Part shown: piece after piece, positions 1-7,971 of the stretch
How positions within the stretch are numbered: the stretch's first letter is position 1
How the letters are laid out: every line of letters begins with the position of its first letter
NCBI RefSeq assembly: GCF_004123195.1
Contig: NZ_SDLI01000001.1
Span: 823,429 to 887,428 of the forward strand
DNA length: 64,000 bases
Origin: Ammoniphilus sp. CFH 90114
GTDB taxonomy: Bacteria; Bacillota; Bacilli; Aneurinibacillales; RAOX-1
Direction of reading: 5' to 3'
Notes under the pieces: model-generated
What the model saw: only the letters and a program-made list of their open reading frames with translations
The model's database searches: none
What the model was told of the DNA's origin: nothing
Program-made: the position numbers and the translations under genes

Positions 1-339
1 ATGACCTTTCCAAGCCTGCATTTAGGTTCTACGGTCGGCTTGAAAATGATGGATCAAGATGAAGTAATTGTCTATTCCGCAGATACCATGTTAAATCCGA
101 GGATAAAAGAAGAGCCAAGAATTGATCTGTTAATTCATGAAGCTACCACAGCGTTTGAAGATCTTCCCAATCACACATCCTTAAAGCAGCTAACAGAATT
201 CTATGAGCTGGACCGAGTGGGTGAGGTGATCGCGGTCCATTTAACAGATGGGGAGCCTTATGAGGAAGTAACGCAATCATTGAACCCACACATAAGAGAG
301 AAAGTGAAGATTGGCTACGATTTAATGAAAATCAAATAA
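1..339 (+). CDS. metallo-beta-lactamase-fold protein, C-terminal part
   Basis: The reading frame is open from the first base, so the gene very probably begins upstream and only its last ~112 residues are visible. The segment IDLLIHEAT followed by an NHTSLKQ stretch resembles the C-terminal half of RNase Z-like metallo-beta-lactamase hydrolases, where a conserved Glu/His region closes the di-metal site. The N-terminal HxHxDH motif is not in view. The exact substrate cannot be told: this fold includes RNase Z, phosphodiesterases and other hydrolases. The gene ends 132 bp before the HAD phosphatase, on the same strand. Confidence 0.6.
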   Translation: MTFPSLHLGSTVGLKMMDQDEVIVYSADTMLNPRIKEEPRIDLLIHEATTAFEDLPNHTSLKQLTEFYELDRVGEVIAVHLTDGEPYEEVTQSLNPHIREKVKIGYDLMKIK

Positions 340-471
340 GCTACTGTGCAAGGGACAGAGACGTGGAGAATCCCAAGCCATGGAAGACTTTATCATTCGA
401 AGGGTAAGGCTTTTTGTGGTTTGGGTTTTTTGTATTTTGTCTTAAAGAACTTTTGTGTAGAGGAGAAGCGT

Positions 472-1275
472 ATGAAGAATTTTTCAGGGTATATTTTTGA
501 TTTAGATGGAACGATTTATTTAGGGGAGGAAATGATTCCAGGAGCTGTTGATGTCATTGATACTCTGCAGACAATGGGGAAGAAAGTGCTTTTCTTGACA
601 AATAAGACGATAGAATCTAGGCAAAAATATGTAGCGAAGTTAAATAGATTTGGGATCAAAGTAGGTTTGCAAAATATTCTTAGCCCTGCCCTTGTTACCA
701 TAAAGTATCTTAAGGAGAAACACCCTGGTGAAAAGGTTTACGTAATTGGCGAAGAGATACTGAAGGAAGAGCTTGAGCAGGAAGGGATCTTATTCGCATC
801 TACTCCGCAAGAGACCCAGGTCGTTCTTATCTCTTGGGATCGAGAGTTCCATTATTCGCATTTAAACTTTGCTTATCAAGCTATTAAGAAAGGTGCTGTC
901 GCTATTGCTACCAATCCGGATCGTACCTGTCCGGTCCCTGATGGAGACGTTCCAGACTGTGGAGCTATGATAGGTGCGATTGAAGGCGCTACAGGACAGA
1001 AAATCGATGGAATCATGGGTAAGCCATCTATTTTGACAGCCAGTACAGCTTTAGAGATTCTAGAGTTAAAGCCTGAAGAGTGCCTTATGATTGGGGATAG
1101 AGTGGAGACGGATATCTTAATGGGTAAAGTGGCAGGGTTAAATACGGCACTTGTGCTAACTGGAATTACAAAACGTGAAAATATGGAAGGGGCTCCATAC
1201 CAACCTGATTATATCCTAGATTCGGTTTACGATATCGTGTTGAAAAGGTCAACAGAGGAGTCATTTACGAGGTAA
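472..1275 (+). CDS. HAD-IIA family sugar/glycerol phosphatase
   Basis: A 267-residue HAD superfamily phosphatase of the NagD/AraL/4-nitrophenylphosphatase type. Motif I is DLDGTI near residue 11, motif II is LTNKT, the motif III lysine lies in MGKPS and motif IV is GDRVETD; a large C2-type cap lies between motifs II and III. The ATG at 472 follows an AGGAGAAG ribosome binding site; the frame is open further upstream, but the extra residues do not resemble the family. Family members dephosphorylate small phosphoesters in the cytoplasm. Its place just before glpP and glpD suggests, as inference, glycerol 3-phosphate or a related polyol phosphate as substrate. Confidence 0.85.
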   Translation: MKNFSGYIFDLDGTIYLGEEMIPGAVDVIDTLQTMGKKVLFLTNKTIESRQKYVAKLNRFGIKVGLQNILSPALVTIKYLKEKHPGEKVYVIGEEILKEELEQEGILFASTPQETQVVLISWDREFHYSHLNFAYQAIKKGAVAIATNPDRTCPVPDGDVPDCGAMIGAIEGATGQKIDGIMGKPSILTASTALEILELKPEECLMIGDRVETDILMGKVAGLNTALVLTGITKRENMEGAPYQPDYILDSVYDIVLKRSTEESFTR

Positions 1276-1300
1276 TCTCTGAGAAAAGGAGGAAGTCGGT

Positions 1301-1362
1301 CATTTTTGCAGAAAACATTTAGATAGAGTTAGTATTCATGAGAAGGGCGTGCTGCAAAAATG
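1301..1362 (+). promoter_or_regulatory. 11-bp inverted repeat covering the glpP start codon
   Basis: The 11 bases at 1301-1311 (CATTTTTGCAG) are the exact reverse complement of 1352-1362, which contain the glpP ATG. The loop of about 40 bases carries the likely glpP ribosome binding site (GAGAAGGGCG). Folded, the start codon would be paired. A strong AAAGGAGGA sits at 1286-1294 with no canonical start behind it. A translational control role is inferred. Confidence 0.4.
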
Positions 1363-1959
1363 AAAGACAATCAGGCCATCAAGACGATCCAATATGCATT
1401 GAAGAACAAGCCAGTGATCACATCTCTCGTAACGGAGGATGATTTAGACGCTATATTAGGGACCACGTCAAATATCATTTTCTTACTTAAAGGTGATATC
1501 TTTACATTAGGGAATTACGCTGAGCGAATTCGGGATGCTGGCAAACTGATCTTTGTCCACTTTGATCTTATTGAAGGGATTGGAAAAGATCAGATGGGTG
1601 TCAGGTATTTGGCCAATGAGATTGGAATTGACGGCATCGTCACGACCAAATCCAATATTATATTAGCAGCTAAGAAATACGGGATGATGACGATACAGCG
1701 GTTATTTGTCTTTGATTCGGTCTCTTTAGAAAATGGTATTAAAACCATTAAGAATTCTCAGCCCGATGCAATTGAGGTATTACCTGGAATGGTCATTCCG
1801 CGTATTTCGAAGCGTATTCAATCTGAATTAGGGGTTCCTGTCATAGCAGGGGGATTGATCCTAGACTTGCAAGACTTAGAGTTGGCTTTGGATAATGGAG
1901 CGATTGGCATCTCAACTTCGGCTAAAGAACTATGGCAATGGCAAGATATGAAAGCTTAG
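1360..1959 (+). CDS. glpP: glycerol-3-phosphate responsive antiterminator GlpP
   Basis: A 199-residue TIM-barrel protein matching GlpP throughout: an N-terminal segment ending KPVITSLVTEDDL, FLLKGDIFTLG, the IFVHFDLIEGIGKD block, DGIVTTKSNII, and a C-terminal EVLPGMVIP and VPVIAGGLI phosphate-binding region. Length and motifs are complete. In Bacillus, GlpP with glycerol 3-phosphate bound acts on the nascent glpD leader RNA to prevent termination and stabilise the transcript. Here a terminator lies directly downstream (2006-2060), ahead of the MgtC-like gene and glpD, matching that role. An inverted repeat overlaps its own start codon. Confidence 0.93.
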   Translation: MKDNQAIKTIQYALKNKPVITSLVTEDDLDAILGTTSNIIFLLKGDIFTLGNYAERIRDAGKLIFVHFDLIEGIGKDQMGVRYLANEIGIDGIVTTKSNIILAAKKYGMMTIQRLFVFDSVSLENGIKTIKNSQPDAIEVLPGMVIPRISKRIQSELGVPVIAGGLILDLQDLELALDNGAIGISTSAKELWQWQDMKA

Positions 1960-2005
1960 GATAAACTCTAGACAAGTTAATATGTAAATGGGTAGAGATG
2001 AGGAG

Positions 2006-2060
2006 AAACCCAACACGTGTGAATAGTCAGAAGACTAGTCTCATTGTGTTGGGTTTTATT
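2006..2060 (+). terminator. intrinsic terminator / candidate GlpP-controlled attenuator
   Basis: An 11-bp stem (2006-2016 AAACCCAACAC with 2046-2056) encloses a 29-base loop that itself holds an AGTC/GACT mini-hairpin, and the 3' arm runs into TTTTATT. It stands between glpP and the mgtC-like/glpD pair. In Bacillus subtilis the glpD leader has a terminator overridden by GlpP. By position this is the equivalent; direct binding is inferred. Confidence 0.7.
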
Positions 2061-2118
2061 AATTGGTTGAGAAAGGGAGGAGATCCAAACGTATACCATT
2101 GAACTTGATCATTATACG

Positions 2119-2790
2119 ATGATGCTGCGCTTAGGATTAGCAGCTCTATTAGGCGGAATTATTGGTTGGGAGAGGGAACGGAGGAATAAACAAGCTGGTT
2201 TCAAGACTCACCTGTTAGTTTCAGTCGGATCTGCTCTGATTATGCTTACATCGATCTATGGTTTTGGGGATCACCTTCTCAATCATCCCAATGCTCGCTT
2301 TGATCCAGCACGTTTAGCGGCCCAAGTGGTAAGCGGAATTGGATTTCTTGGAGCAGGCGCCATTCTTCGTCATTCGAATCAAGTGATAACGGGCTTGACT
2401 ACAGCGGCAACATTATGGGTCGTGGCAGCCATTGGTTTAAGTGTCGGTTCTGGTTTTTATGTTCCTGCTATTGCTACAACGGCAATCGTTATGTTTAGTG
2501 TTTTACTTCTAAGAGGAATAGAAAATCGTTTTGCTTCCTCTACTCAATCAAGAAAGCTTCGTATATTAGTAGCAGATCGACCAGGAAAATTAGGAGAGAT
2601 AAGTACTGTATTAGGTTTTGAAGATGTGGATATTCGTAATATCTTCATCTCCGAGGAAATTGTAGATGAACTTCATAGTAGAGTAGTTATAGAGATGCAA
2701 ATTCGCACGTCAAGGCACAAGAACGTCCTTAACATAATAGAAGGCCTCCAAAAAATTGAAGGAGTAAAGGAAGTACAGTTTGAAAGCTAA
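2119..2790 (+). CDS. MgtC/SapB family membrane protein
   Basis: A protein of 223 residues or more, with the MgtC/SapB hallmarks: LGLAALLGGIIGWERE as first membrane helix and acidic/basic turn, four to five membrane helices to residue ~130, then a soluble ACT-like C-terminal domain (LRILVADRPGKLGEI). The start is uncertain. The first in-frame ATG (2119) has no ribosome binding site, whereas a strong GGGAGGAG at 2075-2082 precedes an open frame without ATG, GTG or TTG that begins ATC CAA ACG at 2083 and reads as a plausible N-terminus. The gene is 20 bp before glpD and shares the upstream attenuator. MgtC proteins affect magnesium and membrane-potential homeostasis; the role beside glpD is unknown. 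Confidence 0.82.
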   Translation: MMLRLGLAALLGGIIGWERERRNKQAGFKTHLLVSVGSALIMLTSIYGFGDHLLNHPNARFDPARLAAQVVSGIGFLGAGAILRHSNQVITGLTTAATLWVVAAIGLSVGSGFYVPAIATTAIVMFSVLLLRGIENRFASSTQSRKLRILVADRPGKLGEISTVLGFEDVDIRNIFISEEIVDELHSRVVIEMQIRTSRHKNVLNIIEGLQKIEGVKEVQFES

Positions 2791-2810
2791 CTGGAGAGGA
2801 GAGACTCGGT

Positions 2811-4499
2811 TTGAAAACTTATTTTTCTGCACGAGAAAGAGGAACTATTTTAAAAGAAATGGCAAGTGATACGTTGGATGTACTCGTTATTGGAGGGGGA
2901 ATTACAGGTGCTGGGATCGCCCTTGATGGAAGTGTTAGAGGACTTCACATTGGATTAGTGGAAAAGGCAGACTTTGGCTCAGGCACAAGTAGCCGTTCCA
3001 CAAAGCTTATTCATGGGGGGTTACGTTATTTAAAGCAAGGAGAGGTAAAACTGGTTCAGGAAGTAGGGAAGGAACGGGAGATTCTTTACCGGAATGCTCC
3101 ACATCTTGTCATTCCTGCCCCAATGCTACTTCCAATCTATAAAGGAGGTACATATGGATATTGGGCATCCTCTATCGGTTTGTACATCTATGACGTTTTA
3201 GCCGGTGTGGCACGGAAGGAAAGACGCAAGATGCTAAGGAGTGAAGCTACGAAAAAGACAGAGCCTCTGTTAAAAGTGGACGGATTAAAAGGGGGTGGAC
3301 TCTATTATGAGTATCGAACGGATGATGCCCGGTTGACTCTAGATATTGTGAAAACAGCAGTAAAACATGGTGCAAAGGCTATCAATTATGCAAAAGTGAC
3401 GGAGTTCATCTATGATTCTACAGGTCAGGTCGTTGGGGTGAAGGTTCAAGATCAACTTAACGGAAAAAGGATTAATCTATTTGCTAAAAAAGTGGTAAAT
3501 GCAGCTGGACCGTGGGTAGATGGGGTCAGAGATCTAGATGGTTCCTTACAGGGTAAACGCCTTTTCCTAACGAAAGGAGTTCATCTAGTGGTCGACTATC
3601 AGCGCTTACCAGTCAAACAGTCTGCTTACTTCGATACACCTGATGGGAGAATGGTGTTTGTTATTCCACGAGGACGGATTACTTATATTGGTACAACAGA
3701 TACTGCGTATGATCAATCCATTGATGAACCTCGTGCAACAAAGGCCGACCGAAATTATCTTATCCAGGCAGTTAATGCGATGTTTCCGGAAGTGAAGTTA
3801 AAGGAAGAGGATATTGAATCTCACTGGGCAGGGTTACGCCCTCTTATTTACGAGGAAGGGAAAGGGCCTAGCGAGCTCTCAAGAAAGGATGAGTTGTTTA
3901 TTTCTAGTTCAGGACTCATTACGATTGCTGGAGGAAAATTAACGGGCTATCGCAAGATGGCAGAGAAGGTTGTTAACCTTGTTTCACGTGACCTTAACAC
4001 TTCGCTAGGAAGAGCACTCGTTAAGTGTACCACAGATCAGGTAATTATTAGCGGCGGGGAACGTATGGGTTACACCTCATTTGCAAATTGGAAAAAAGAG
4101 CTGTTTAAGAGAGGAGTAACCCTTGACCTTGAGGAGGATATCGTTCGTGAATGGATTGATGTGTATGGAACAAATACATTAAAAATCTATAAGAAACTAA
4201 GTGACTTGCCCAAGAATTCTCCCCATCGGGCCCTTCGTGCACAGCTGGCTTATTCTATCGAAGAGGAAATGACTGTGAATGCCACAGATTTCTTGAGACT
4301 GCGAACCGGCTGGACTTACTTTAACTTGAAGAAAGCGACAAAGTACGGTTCAATAATCATTTCTTATATGGCTGAAATGTTAGGTTGGGATCAGACGGAG
4401 GTTCAAAAACAGAAAGAAATGGTCTCAAACTTATTGAAACAAATTCATGAATTACCAGATTCGGATCAACCTTTGCGATCCCTAGCCATAGGAGAATAA
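2811..4499 (+). CDS. glpD: aerobic glycerol-3-phosphate dehydrogenase GlpD
   Basis: A 562-residue FAD flavoenzyme that oxidises glycerol 3-phosphate to dihydroxyacetone phosphate and passes electrons to the quinone pool at the membrane. The N-terminal dinucleotide-binding motif is VLVIGGGITGAGIA, followed by SSRSTKLIHGGLRYL, typical of GlpD; the C-terminal DAO_C helical domain is present and the length is normal. The TTG start at 2811 follows GGAGAGGAGA. It lies in a transcription unit with the MgtC-like gene, downstream of the GlpP-type attenuator. Confidence 0.95.
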   Translation: MKTYFSARERGTILKEMASDTLDVLVIGGGITGAGIALDGSVRGLHIGLVEKADFGSGTSSRSTKLIHGGLRYLKQGEVKLVQEVGKEREILYRNAPHLVIPAPMLLPIYKGGTYGYWASSIGLYIYDVLAGVARKERRKMLRSEATKKTEPLLKVDGLKGGGLYYEYRTDDARLTLDIVKTAVKHGAKAINYAKVTEFIYDSTGQVVGVKVQDQLNGKRINLFAKKVVNAAGPWVDGVRDLDGSLQGKRLFLTKGVHLVVDYQRLPVKQSAYFDTPDGRMVFVIPRGRITYIGTTDTAYDQSIDEPRATKADRNYLIQAVNAMFPEVKLKEEDIESHWAGLRPLIYEEGKGPSELSRKDELFISSSGLITIAGGKLTGYRKMAEKVVNLVSRDLNTSLGRALVKCTTDQVIISGGERMGYTSFANWKKELFKRGVTLDLEEDIVREWIDVYGTNTLKIYKKLSDLPKNSPHRALRAQLAYSIEEEMTVNATDFLRLRTGWTYFNLKKATKYGSIIISYMAEMLGWDQTEVQKQKEMVSNLLKQIHELPDSDQPLRSLAIGE

Positions 4500-4595
4500 G
4501 ATTCGACTTTATAAAAATCTTCTAGACAAACTCAATTGATGGATTATATCATAAATTTAAGTTATTTGGTAACTTTTTACAATCAGGAGGGTGCA

Positions 4596-5132
4596 ATGAT
4601 CCATCAATTGAGGGAAATTCAAACGAACCGGCTTATCTTAAAGCCATTGGACAGGGAGGTTGATCTGTTTTCCTATGCTCAAATTATGAGTGAGGATGAA
4701 GTAGGGAGATGGTTACCTAAAGGTAGAGGCTATACTCTTGATGAAACCATAAGTTTTATGACTTATATGGAAGGTCATTGGATAAAGCATGCTTACGGGA
4801 TTTGGGGAGTGTATTCAAAAGAAAGTCAAACCTTATTAGGTCACTGTGGGTTGAATTTTATTGAGGACTTGCAAAAGGTGGAAGTCCTTTATGCTTATGG
4901 TCAGAACGGGCGTGGAAAGGGATATGCAACAGAAGCAGGAGCACAGGTGCTAAACACTGCGTTTGAACAATTACATTTGCAAGAAGTCATTGCCTTAGCA
5001 AAACCTGAAAATAACAGGTCAAGAAGAGTAATTGAAAAACTAGGTTTACTTTATCAACAAGATATTCAAATGTGGAATATGGACTTGGTTTATTATTCGT
5101 TAGATAAGAATCAAAGAAACAAAGCGAAATGA
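4596..5132 (+). CDS. GNAT family N-acetyltransferase (RimJ-like)
   Basis: A 178-residue acetyltransferase of the RimJ/RimL type (Acetyltransf_3): an N-terminal ETNRLxLKPL-like strand (QTNRLILKPL), a central acetyl-CoA loop around GQNGRGKGYATEA, and the C-terminal PENNRSRRVIEKLG motif. The ATG at 4596 follows AGGAGGG with good spacing. The acceptor substrate cannot be predicted. It stands alone between glpD and the WGxxGxxG gene. Confidence 0.85.
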   Translation: MIHQLREIQTNRLILKPLDREVDLFSYAQIMSEDEVGRWLPKGRGYTLDETISFMTYMEGHWIKHAYGIWGVYSKESQTLLGHCGLNFIEDLQKVEVLYAYGQNGRGKGYATEAGAQVLNTAFEQLHLQEVIALAKPENNRSRRVIEKLGLLYQQDIQMWNMDLVYYSLDKNQRNKAK

Positions 5133-5214
5133 GGATGTATAAGGGTTTGTCTCCTGGAAATGCTATAACTAATCTTTATTACTAACTAAGCATAATGACA
5201 GGAGGACAGACAAC

Positions 5215-5568
5215 ATGAAGAAGATGGCAACTGCTGGATTGTGTGCGCTTATCCTAAGTATGAACTTATCTATGGTTCAAGCTGCAGGAGATCGGACAAA
5301 TACTACGGGAACGGATACAACTGGGACGACAATTAGAGGTGCAAATACTGTTGGAACACCTGGTGCAGGACCTGATGGGGCTGCCATGTACAATGTGGAT
5401 AGAACTGGATATGGTACAGGTGCGGGAACAATGGGAACACCAGGAACTGGAACAGCACGTACAACCGCCGCTGACACAAGAGACTGGGGTTGGCTTGGGC
5501 TACTGGGTTTAGTGGGACTTGCAGGTCTTATGGGCCGTAATCGCAATCCAGAACCCACTAGGGAATAG
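5215..5568 (+). CDS. WGxxGxxG family surface protein
   Basis: A 117-residue protein with an N-terminal signal peptide (MKKMATAGLCALILSM to about residue 23, ending VQAA), a low-complexity Gly/Thr-rich middle of repeated GT and TG dipeptides, and a C-terminal DWGWLGLLGLVGLAGL segment followed by a short charged tail. This Trp-Gly sorting-like tail is typical of WGxxGxxG proteins of Paenibacillaceae and relatives, whose function is not established. The start follows AGGAGGAC. A hairpin terminator lies directly behind it. Confidence 0.75.
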   Translation: MKKMATAGLCALILSMNLSMVQAAGDRTNTTGTDTTGTTIRGANTVGTPGAGPDGAAMYNVDRTGYGTGAGTMGTPGTGTARTTAADTRDWGWLGLLGLVGLAGLMGRNRNPEPTRE

Positions 5569-5572
5569 AGGA

Positions 5573-5606
5573 AAAAGCTCGTCTATAACCCAGACGAGCT
5601 TTTGTT
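5573..5606. terminator. bidirectional terminator
   Basis: AAAAGCTCGTCT (5573-5584) pairs with AGACGAGCTTTT (5592-5603) across a 7-base loop, A-rich on one side and T-rich on the other. It serves the convergent WGxxGxxG gene and speD. Confidence 0.85.
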
Positions 5607-5613
5607 ATGTTAA

Positions 5614-6012
5614 TTATTTCACCATTACCTTTTCAATAGAACGTTCCACCACTTCAAGATCTCCGGTACCACGAATTAATTTCTTGGAGTGAGTCGTATT
5701 CGGTTTTAATACATTAACCATATATTCAATAGCTACTTCGGGATCAACGGTGTCTCCACAGGTATAGCAATCAAGTGCCGCAAAGCCGCGCTCAGGGTAA
5801 GTGTGGATAGAAAGGTGGCTTTCAGATAGGAGTACCAGTACAGTTGCACCTTGTGGGTCGAATTGTTGTGCTTGAACGGATAGCACGGTAGCACCACAAG
5901 CTTCGGCTGCTTCTACCATATGAAGTTGAAGACGCTCCGCATTGTTGATCAAATCAAAATCTACTCCCCAGCAGTCAATCGCTACATGTCTTCCAAAAGT
6001 TGAGTATTCGAT
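5614..6012 (-). CDS. speD: S-adenosylmethionine decarboxylase proenzyme
   Basis: Class 1b AdoMet decarboxylase (SpeH/SpeD type), which makes decarboxylated AdoMet for spermidine synthesis. The proenzyme cleaves itself in LLSESHLSIHTYPE between Glu64 and Ser65, the serine becoming the pyruvoyl group. CYTCGD carries the conserved catalytic cysteine. Upstream of the first canonical start (an internal TTG) the frame continues as EYSTFGRHVAIDCWGVDF, the conserved family N-terminus, so translation must begin earlier. The codon where homologues have Met is ATC (6012-6010), behind GAGAGGGGCTGGAGG; CTG at 6021 is the alternative, and an in-frame TGA lies at 6030-6028. The protein has 132 residues from ATC. 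Confidence 0.87.
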   Translation of the reverse strand: MEYSTFGRHVAIDCWGVDFDLINNAERLQLHMVEAAEACGATVLSVQAQQFDPQGATVLVLLSESHLSIHTYPERGFAALDCYTCGDTVDPEVAIEYMVNVLKPNTTHSKKLIRGTGDLEVVERSIEKVMVK

Positions 6013-6208
6013 TTCCTCCAGCCCCTCTCATTTCTTTGTATTACAAGATGTATATTAAGTAGTTTACGCTTTTTTTCACAACGATAGTAACTATAACATG
6101 TTTCGACAGGGGGATCAATACCCTAAAAATATAAAGAGGGTTCCTACTAAAGGAAACTTCAGTCAAAGTTTACCTTCAGAGTCGCCCTCACTGTATTCAA
6201 TACAGAGT

Positions 6209-6784
6209 TTAAGCTTCAAGGATAAATAACTCGTGCGTTAGATTTTTTAGCTCCTGGTCAATTTCTTTTGTAAATTTACCTTTGCGTCTCTGATCAAGCA
6301 ATTGATCAATCTGAAGTCGAACCCATGCAATTTGATCTTCCACGGACTGGTCAATGAGAAGACGCTTTAGCTCTCCCGTAATATCTTTAAATTCAAATAC
6401 CAATCGAGTATCTTCACCACGGCATTCTTGAATCTTCGTGACTTGTCCGTATTGGTAGCTGTACTCCATGTGATAGCCTTCATATACCCGCTGTACCTTT
6501 CCATGGCCTTCAAACTGCTGAATAGCTTTTCGGAAGGTATTGGCTAATTTAAGATCCTTAACAGTAAACGAACCCTCAAAAACAAAGCGTTGCCCTAAAG
6601 GATGGAAAGTTAAAGGAATAGCCATTCCTTGGTCGTATAGGATGAACTCATGGTCGCCGTTCTCTAAAATGCGCACCTGAGTATGAGTTTGTTGTAAATC
6701 TAATAGCTCTAAGAAGGATTTCATTTGATCAAAAGTCAACTCTAGCTTCAACAATTCGTAATGAGTGGCTAACCGCTTAGCCAT
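6209..6784 (-). CDS. conserved hypothetical protein
   Basis: A 191-residue soluble protein with no signal peptide or membrane segment; the start follows TAGGAGCGAG. The first part alternates beta strands and turns (VRILENGDHEFILYDQG). The last ~60 residues are strongly helical and charged (QIAWVRLQIDQLLDQRRKGKFTKEIDQELKNL is the region), suggesting a coiled or helical tail. I do not recognise the family. It is monocistronic and diverges from nothing close by. Confidence 0.65.
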   Translation of the reverse strand: MAKRLATHYELLKLELTFDQMKSFLELLDLQQTHTQVRILENGDHEFILYDQGMAIPLTFHPLGQRFVFEGSFTVKDLKLANTFRKAIQQFEGHGKVQRVYEGYHMEYSYQYGQVTKIQECRGEDTRLVFEFKDITGELKRLLIDQSVEDQIAWVRLQIDQLLDQRRKGKFTKEIDQELKNLTHELFILEA

Positions 6785-7008
6785 AATATCTCGCTCCTAA
6801 TTAACCGGATGTCTTTATTATATAACATTAGCGAATATTCTTCTTGAGAGTGGAGTGCGTTGTATCGGAAGGAGAAGGGAACTTTGAACAGAATCCGTTA
6901 GAAGTGAGAGAAGATAAGTTAAATGCTCTTTATTTCTCTTTATTTCTTAGTATTGCACCTATGTCCGTTAATTGTAACAAGTATTAGGGGGGATAACAGT
7001 AGAAAGGT

Positions 7009-7218
7009 TTAGCTAATATGCCGGACAACCGTGTGATCCTTAATCTCTCTTATACGCTTATTAATAATTTGTACTTGTTGGTAGAGAGCCATTCTTTCTT
7101 CCCAACTGATATACTCCATGATTTGGTTTTTGATGGATTCTTTTTTATCCATAAGATGGTCTATATCTTGAATCGAAGAAATGGTTCTAGAGAATTCGTA
7201 ATTATTTTCAAGAAACAT
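7009..7218 (-). CDS. small helical protein of unknown function
   Basis: A 69-residue protein starting at the ATG at 7218, which follows a near-perfect AAGGAGGAATTGAA. It is predicted to be almost wholly helical, with charged heptad-like segments (DIDHLMDKKESIKNQIMEY and YQQVQIINKRIREIK). Its size and helical hairpin recall Spo0E-like regulators, but the SxxLD motif of that family is missing, so no function is assigned. It is divergent from the selenoprotein gene at 7373. Confidence 0.5.
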   Translation of the reverse strand: MFLENNYEFSRTISSIQDIDHLMDKKESIKNQIMEYISWEERMALYQQVQIINKRIREIKDHTVVRHIS

Positions 7219-7372
7219 TTCAATTCCTCCTTGGATCATAAAAAAGTTCTGTCTATTATGTCGTTCGTACGGAAATTCTTTTTTATGACCATCATTTGGT
7301 TTTAGAGCACCTGTTTTCGATGTTTTTCTGATAAATTATGGTACAATCAGAATGAAATGGAGGGAATAAATA

Positions 7373-7912
7373 ATGAGTAGATACATGTTGCACATGATAA
7401 GGATCATGATTGTATCCCTATCTCTTGTCATCCTTGGAGCTTGTGCTAAAGAAAACCCAGATTCATTGCAATTAAAAAATCAGGATAATCAATGGGTCAC
7501 TATAACAGGAGACAAGCCATCGGTCCTCTTCTTTTTCACTACTTATACCTGAGGGACCTGCCAACAACAGCTCGTGGAGCTGCATACCCATCTTGAACAA
7601 CTCGATCCATTAGACGTAAACTTGTTCGCCATAAGCAAGGATAGCCCGAATGAATTGAAACGTCTTTCGGACGCTATGAAGGAGAGCTATCCTAGAGACG
7701 ATGAAAGAGAGATCATCTTTTTATCAGACCCAAGCTTTGAGCTCATTGAAGCCATGAATATGAGAGACGGTGACACGGCTTACCGTGGATACGGCTTATT
7801 AGACCAGAAAGGCGAAACGGTGTTTGTTCAGATCGATGATCACTTTGGAGAAGAACTCGATAAGACGATATTGAGAATTACAGAAGAGTTAAAGAAGGTG
7901 CAACGCCCGTAA
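7373..7912 (+). CDS. thioredoxin-fold lipoprotein, predicted selenoprotein (Sec60)
   Basis: Translated from the ATG at 7373, behind GGAGGGAATAA, the frame runs 179 codons with one internal TGA (7550-7552, codon 60). The N-terminus is a lipoprotein signal peptide with lipobox LGAC (Cys24). The next segment, PSVLFFFTTYT-U-GTC, is the beta-alpha motif of redoxin/AhpC-TSA proteins, where CxxC is the redox centre; TGA replaces the first cysteine, giving UGTC. The fold continues past the TGA (VNLFAISKDSPNELKRL), so the gene is not decayed. A hairpin at 7568-7582 has its apical loop 22 bases after TGA, as in bacterial SECIS elements. Probably an extracytoplasmic thiol/selenol reductase or peroxidase. 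A truncated pseudogene is the alternative. Confidence 0.85.
7553..7589 (+). promoter_or_regulatory. candidate bacterial SECIS element
   Basis: Directly after the TGA, CAGCTC (7568-7573) and GAGCTG (7577-7582) form a perfect 6-bp stem with loop GTG. TG/CA (7559-7560 with 7583-7584) and GGG/CCC (7553-7555 with 7587-7589) extend it. The loop begins 22 bases past UGA and starts with G, within the known spacing for SelB-bound hairpins. Confidence 0.7.
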
Positions 7913-7924
7913 GAGGGCATGATG

Positions 7925-7956
7925 AAGGGCTGACTCAGATGAGCAGCCCTTTTTTC
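7925..7956 (+). terminator. intrinsic terminator
   Basis: AAGGGCTG and CAGCCCT pair, with an inner CTCA/TGAG extension, followed by six T. It ends the selenolipoprotein transcript. Confidence 0.88.
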
Positions 7957-7971
7957 TTAAGTTTAAATAGG

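Noticed and set aside
346..471. N-terminal extension of the HAD phosphatase back to 346
   Set aside because: The extra residues do not match the family, and ATG 472 has a proper ribosome binding site.
5277..5558. Minus-strand proline/valine-rich frame opposite the WGxxGxxG gene
   Set aside because: It arises from the low-complexity Gly/Thr codons of the real gene; no ribosome binding site.
7009..7218. Spo0E-like phosphatase
   Set aside because: Size and helical character fit, but the SxxLD signature is absent.
7550..7552. TGA as a nonsense mutation or sequencing error in the redoxin gene
   Set aside because: The same situation occurs in three unrelated redox genes, each at an active-site Cys position and each with a downstream hairpin, so chance mutation is unlikely.
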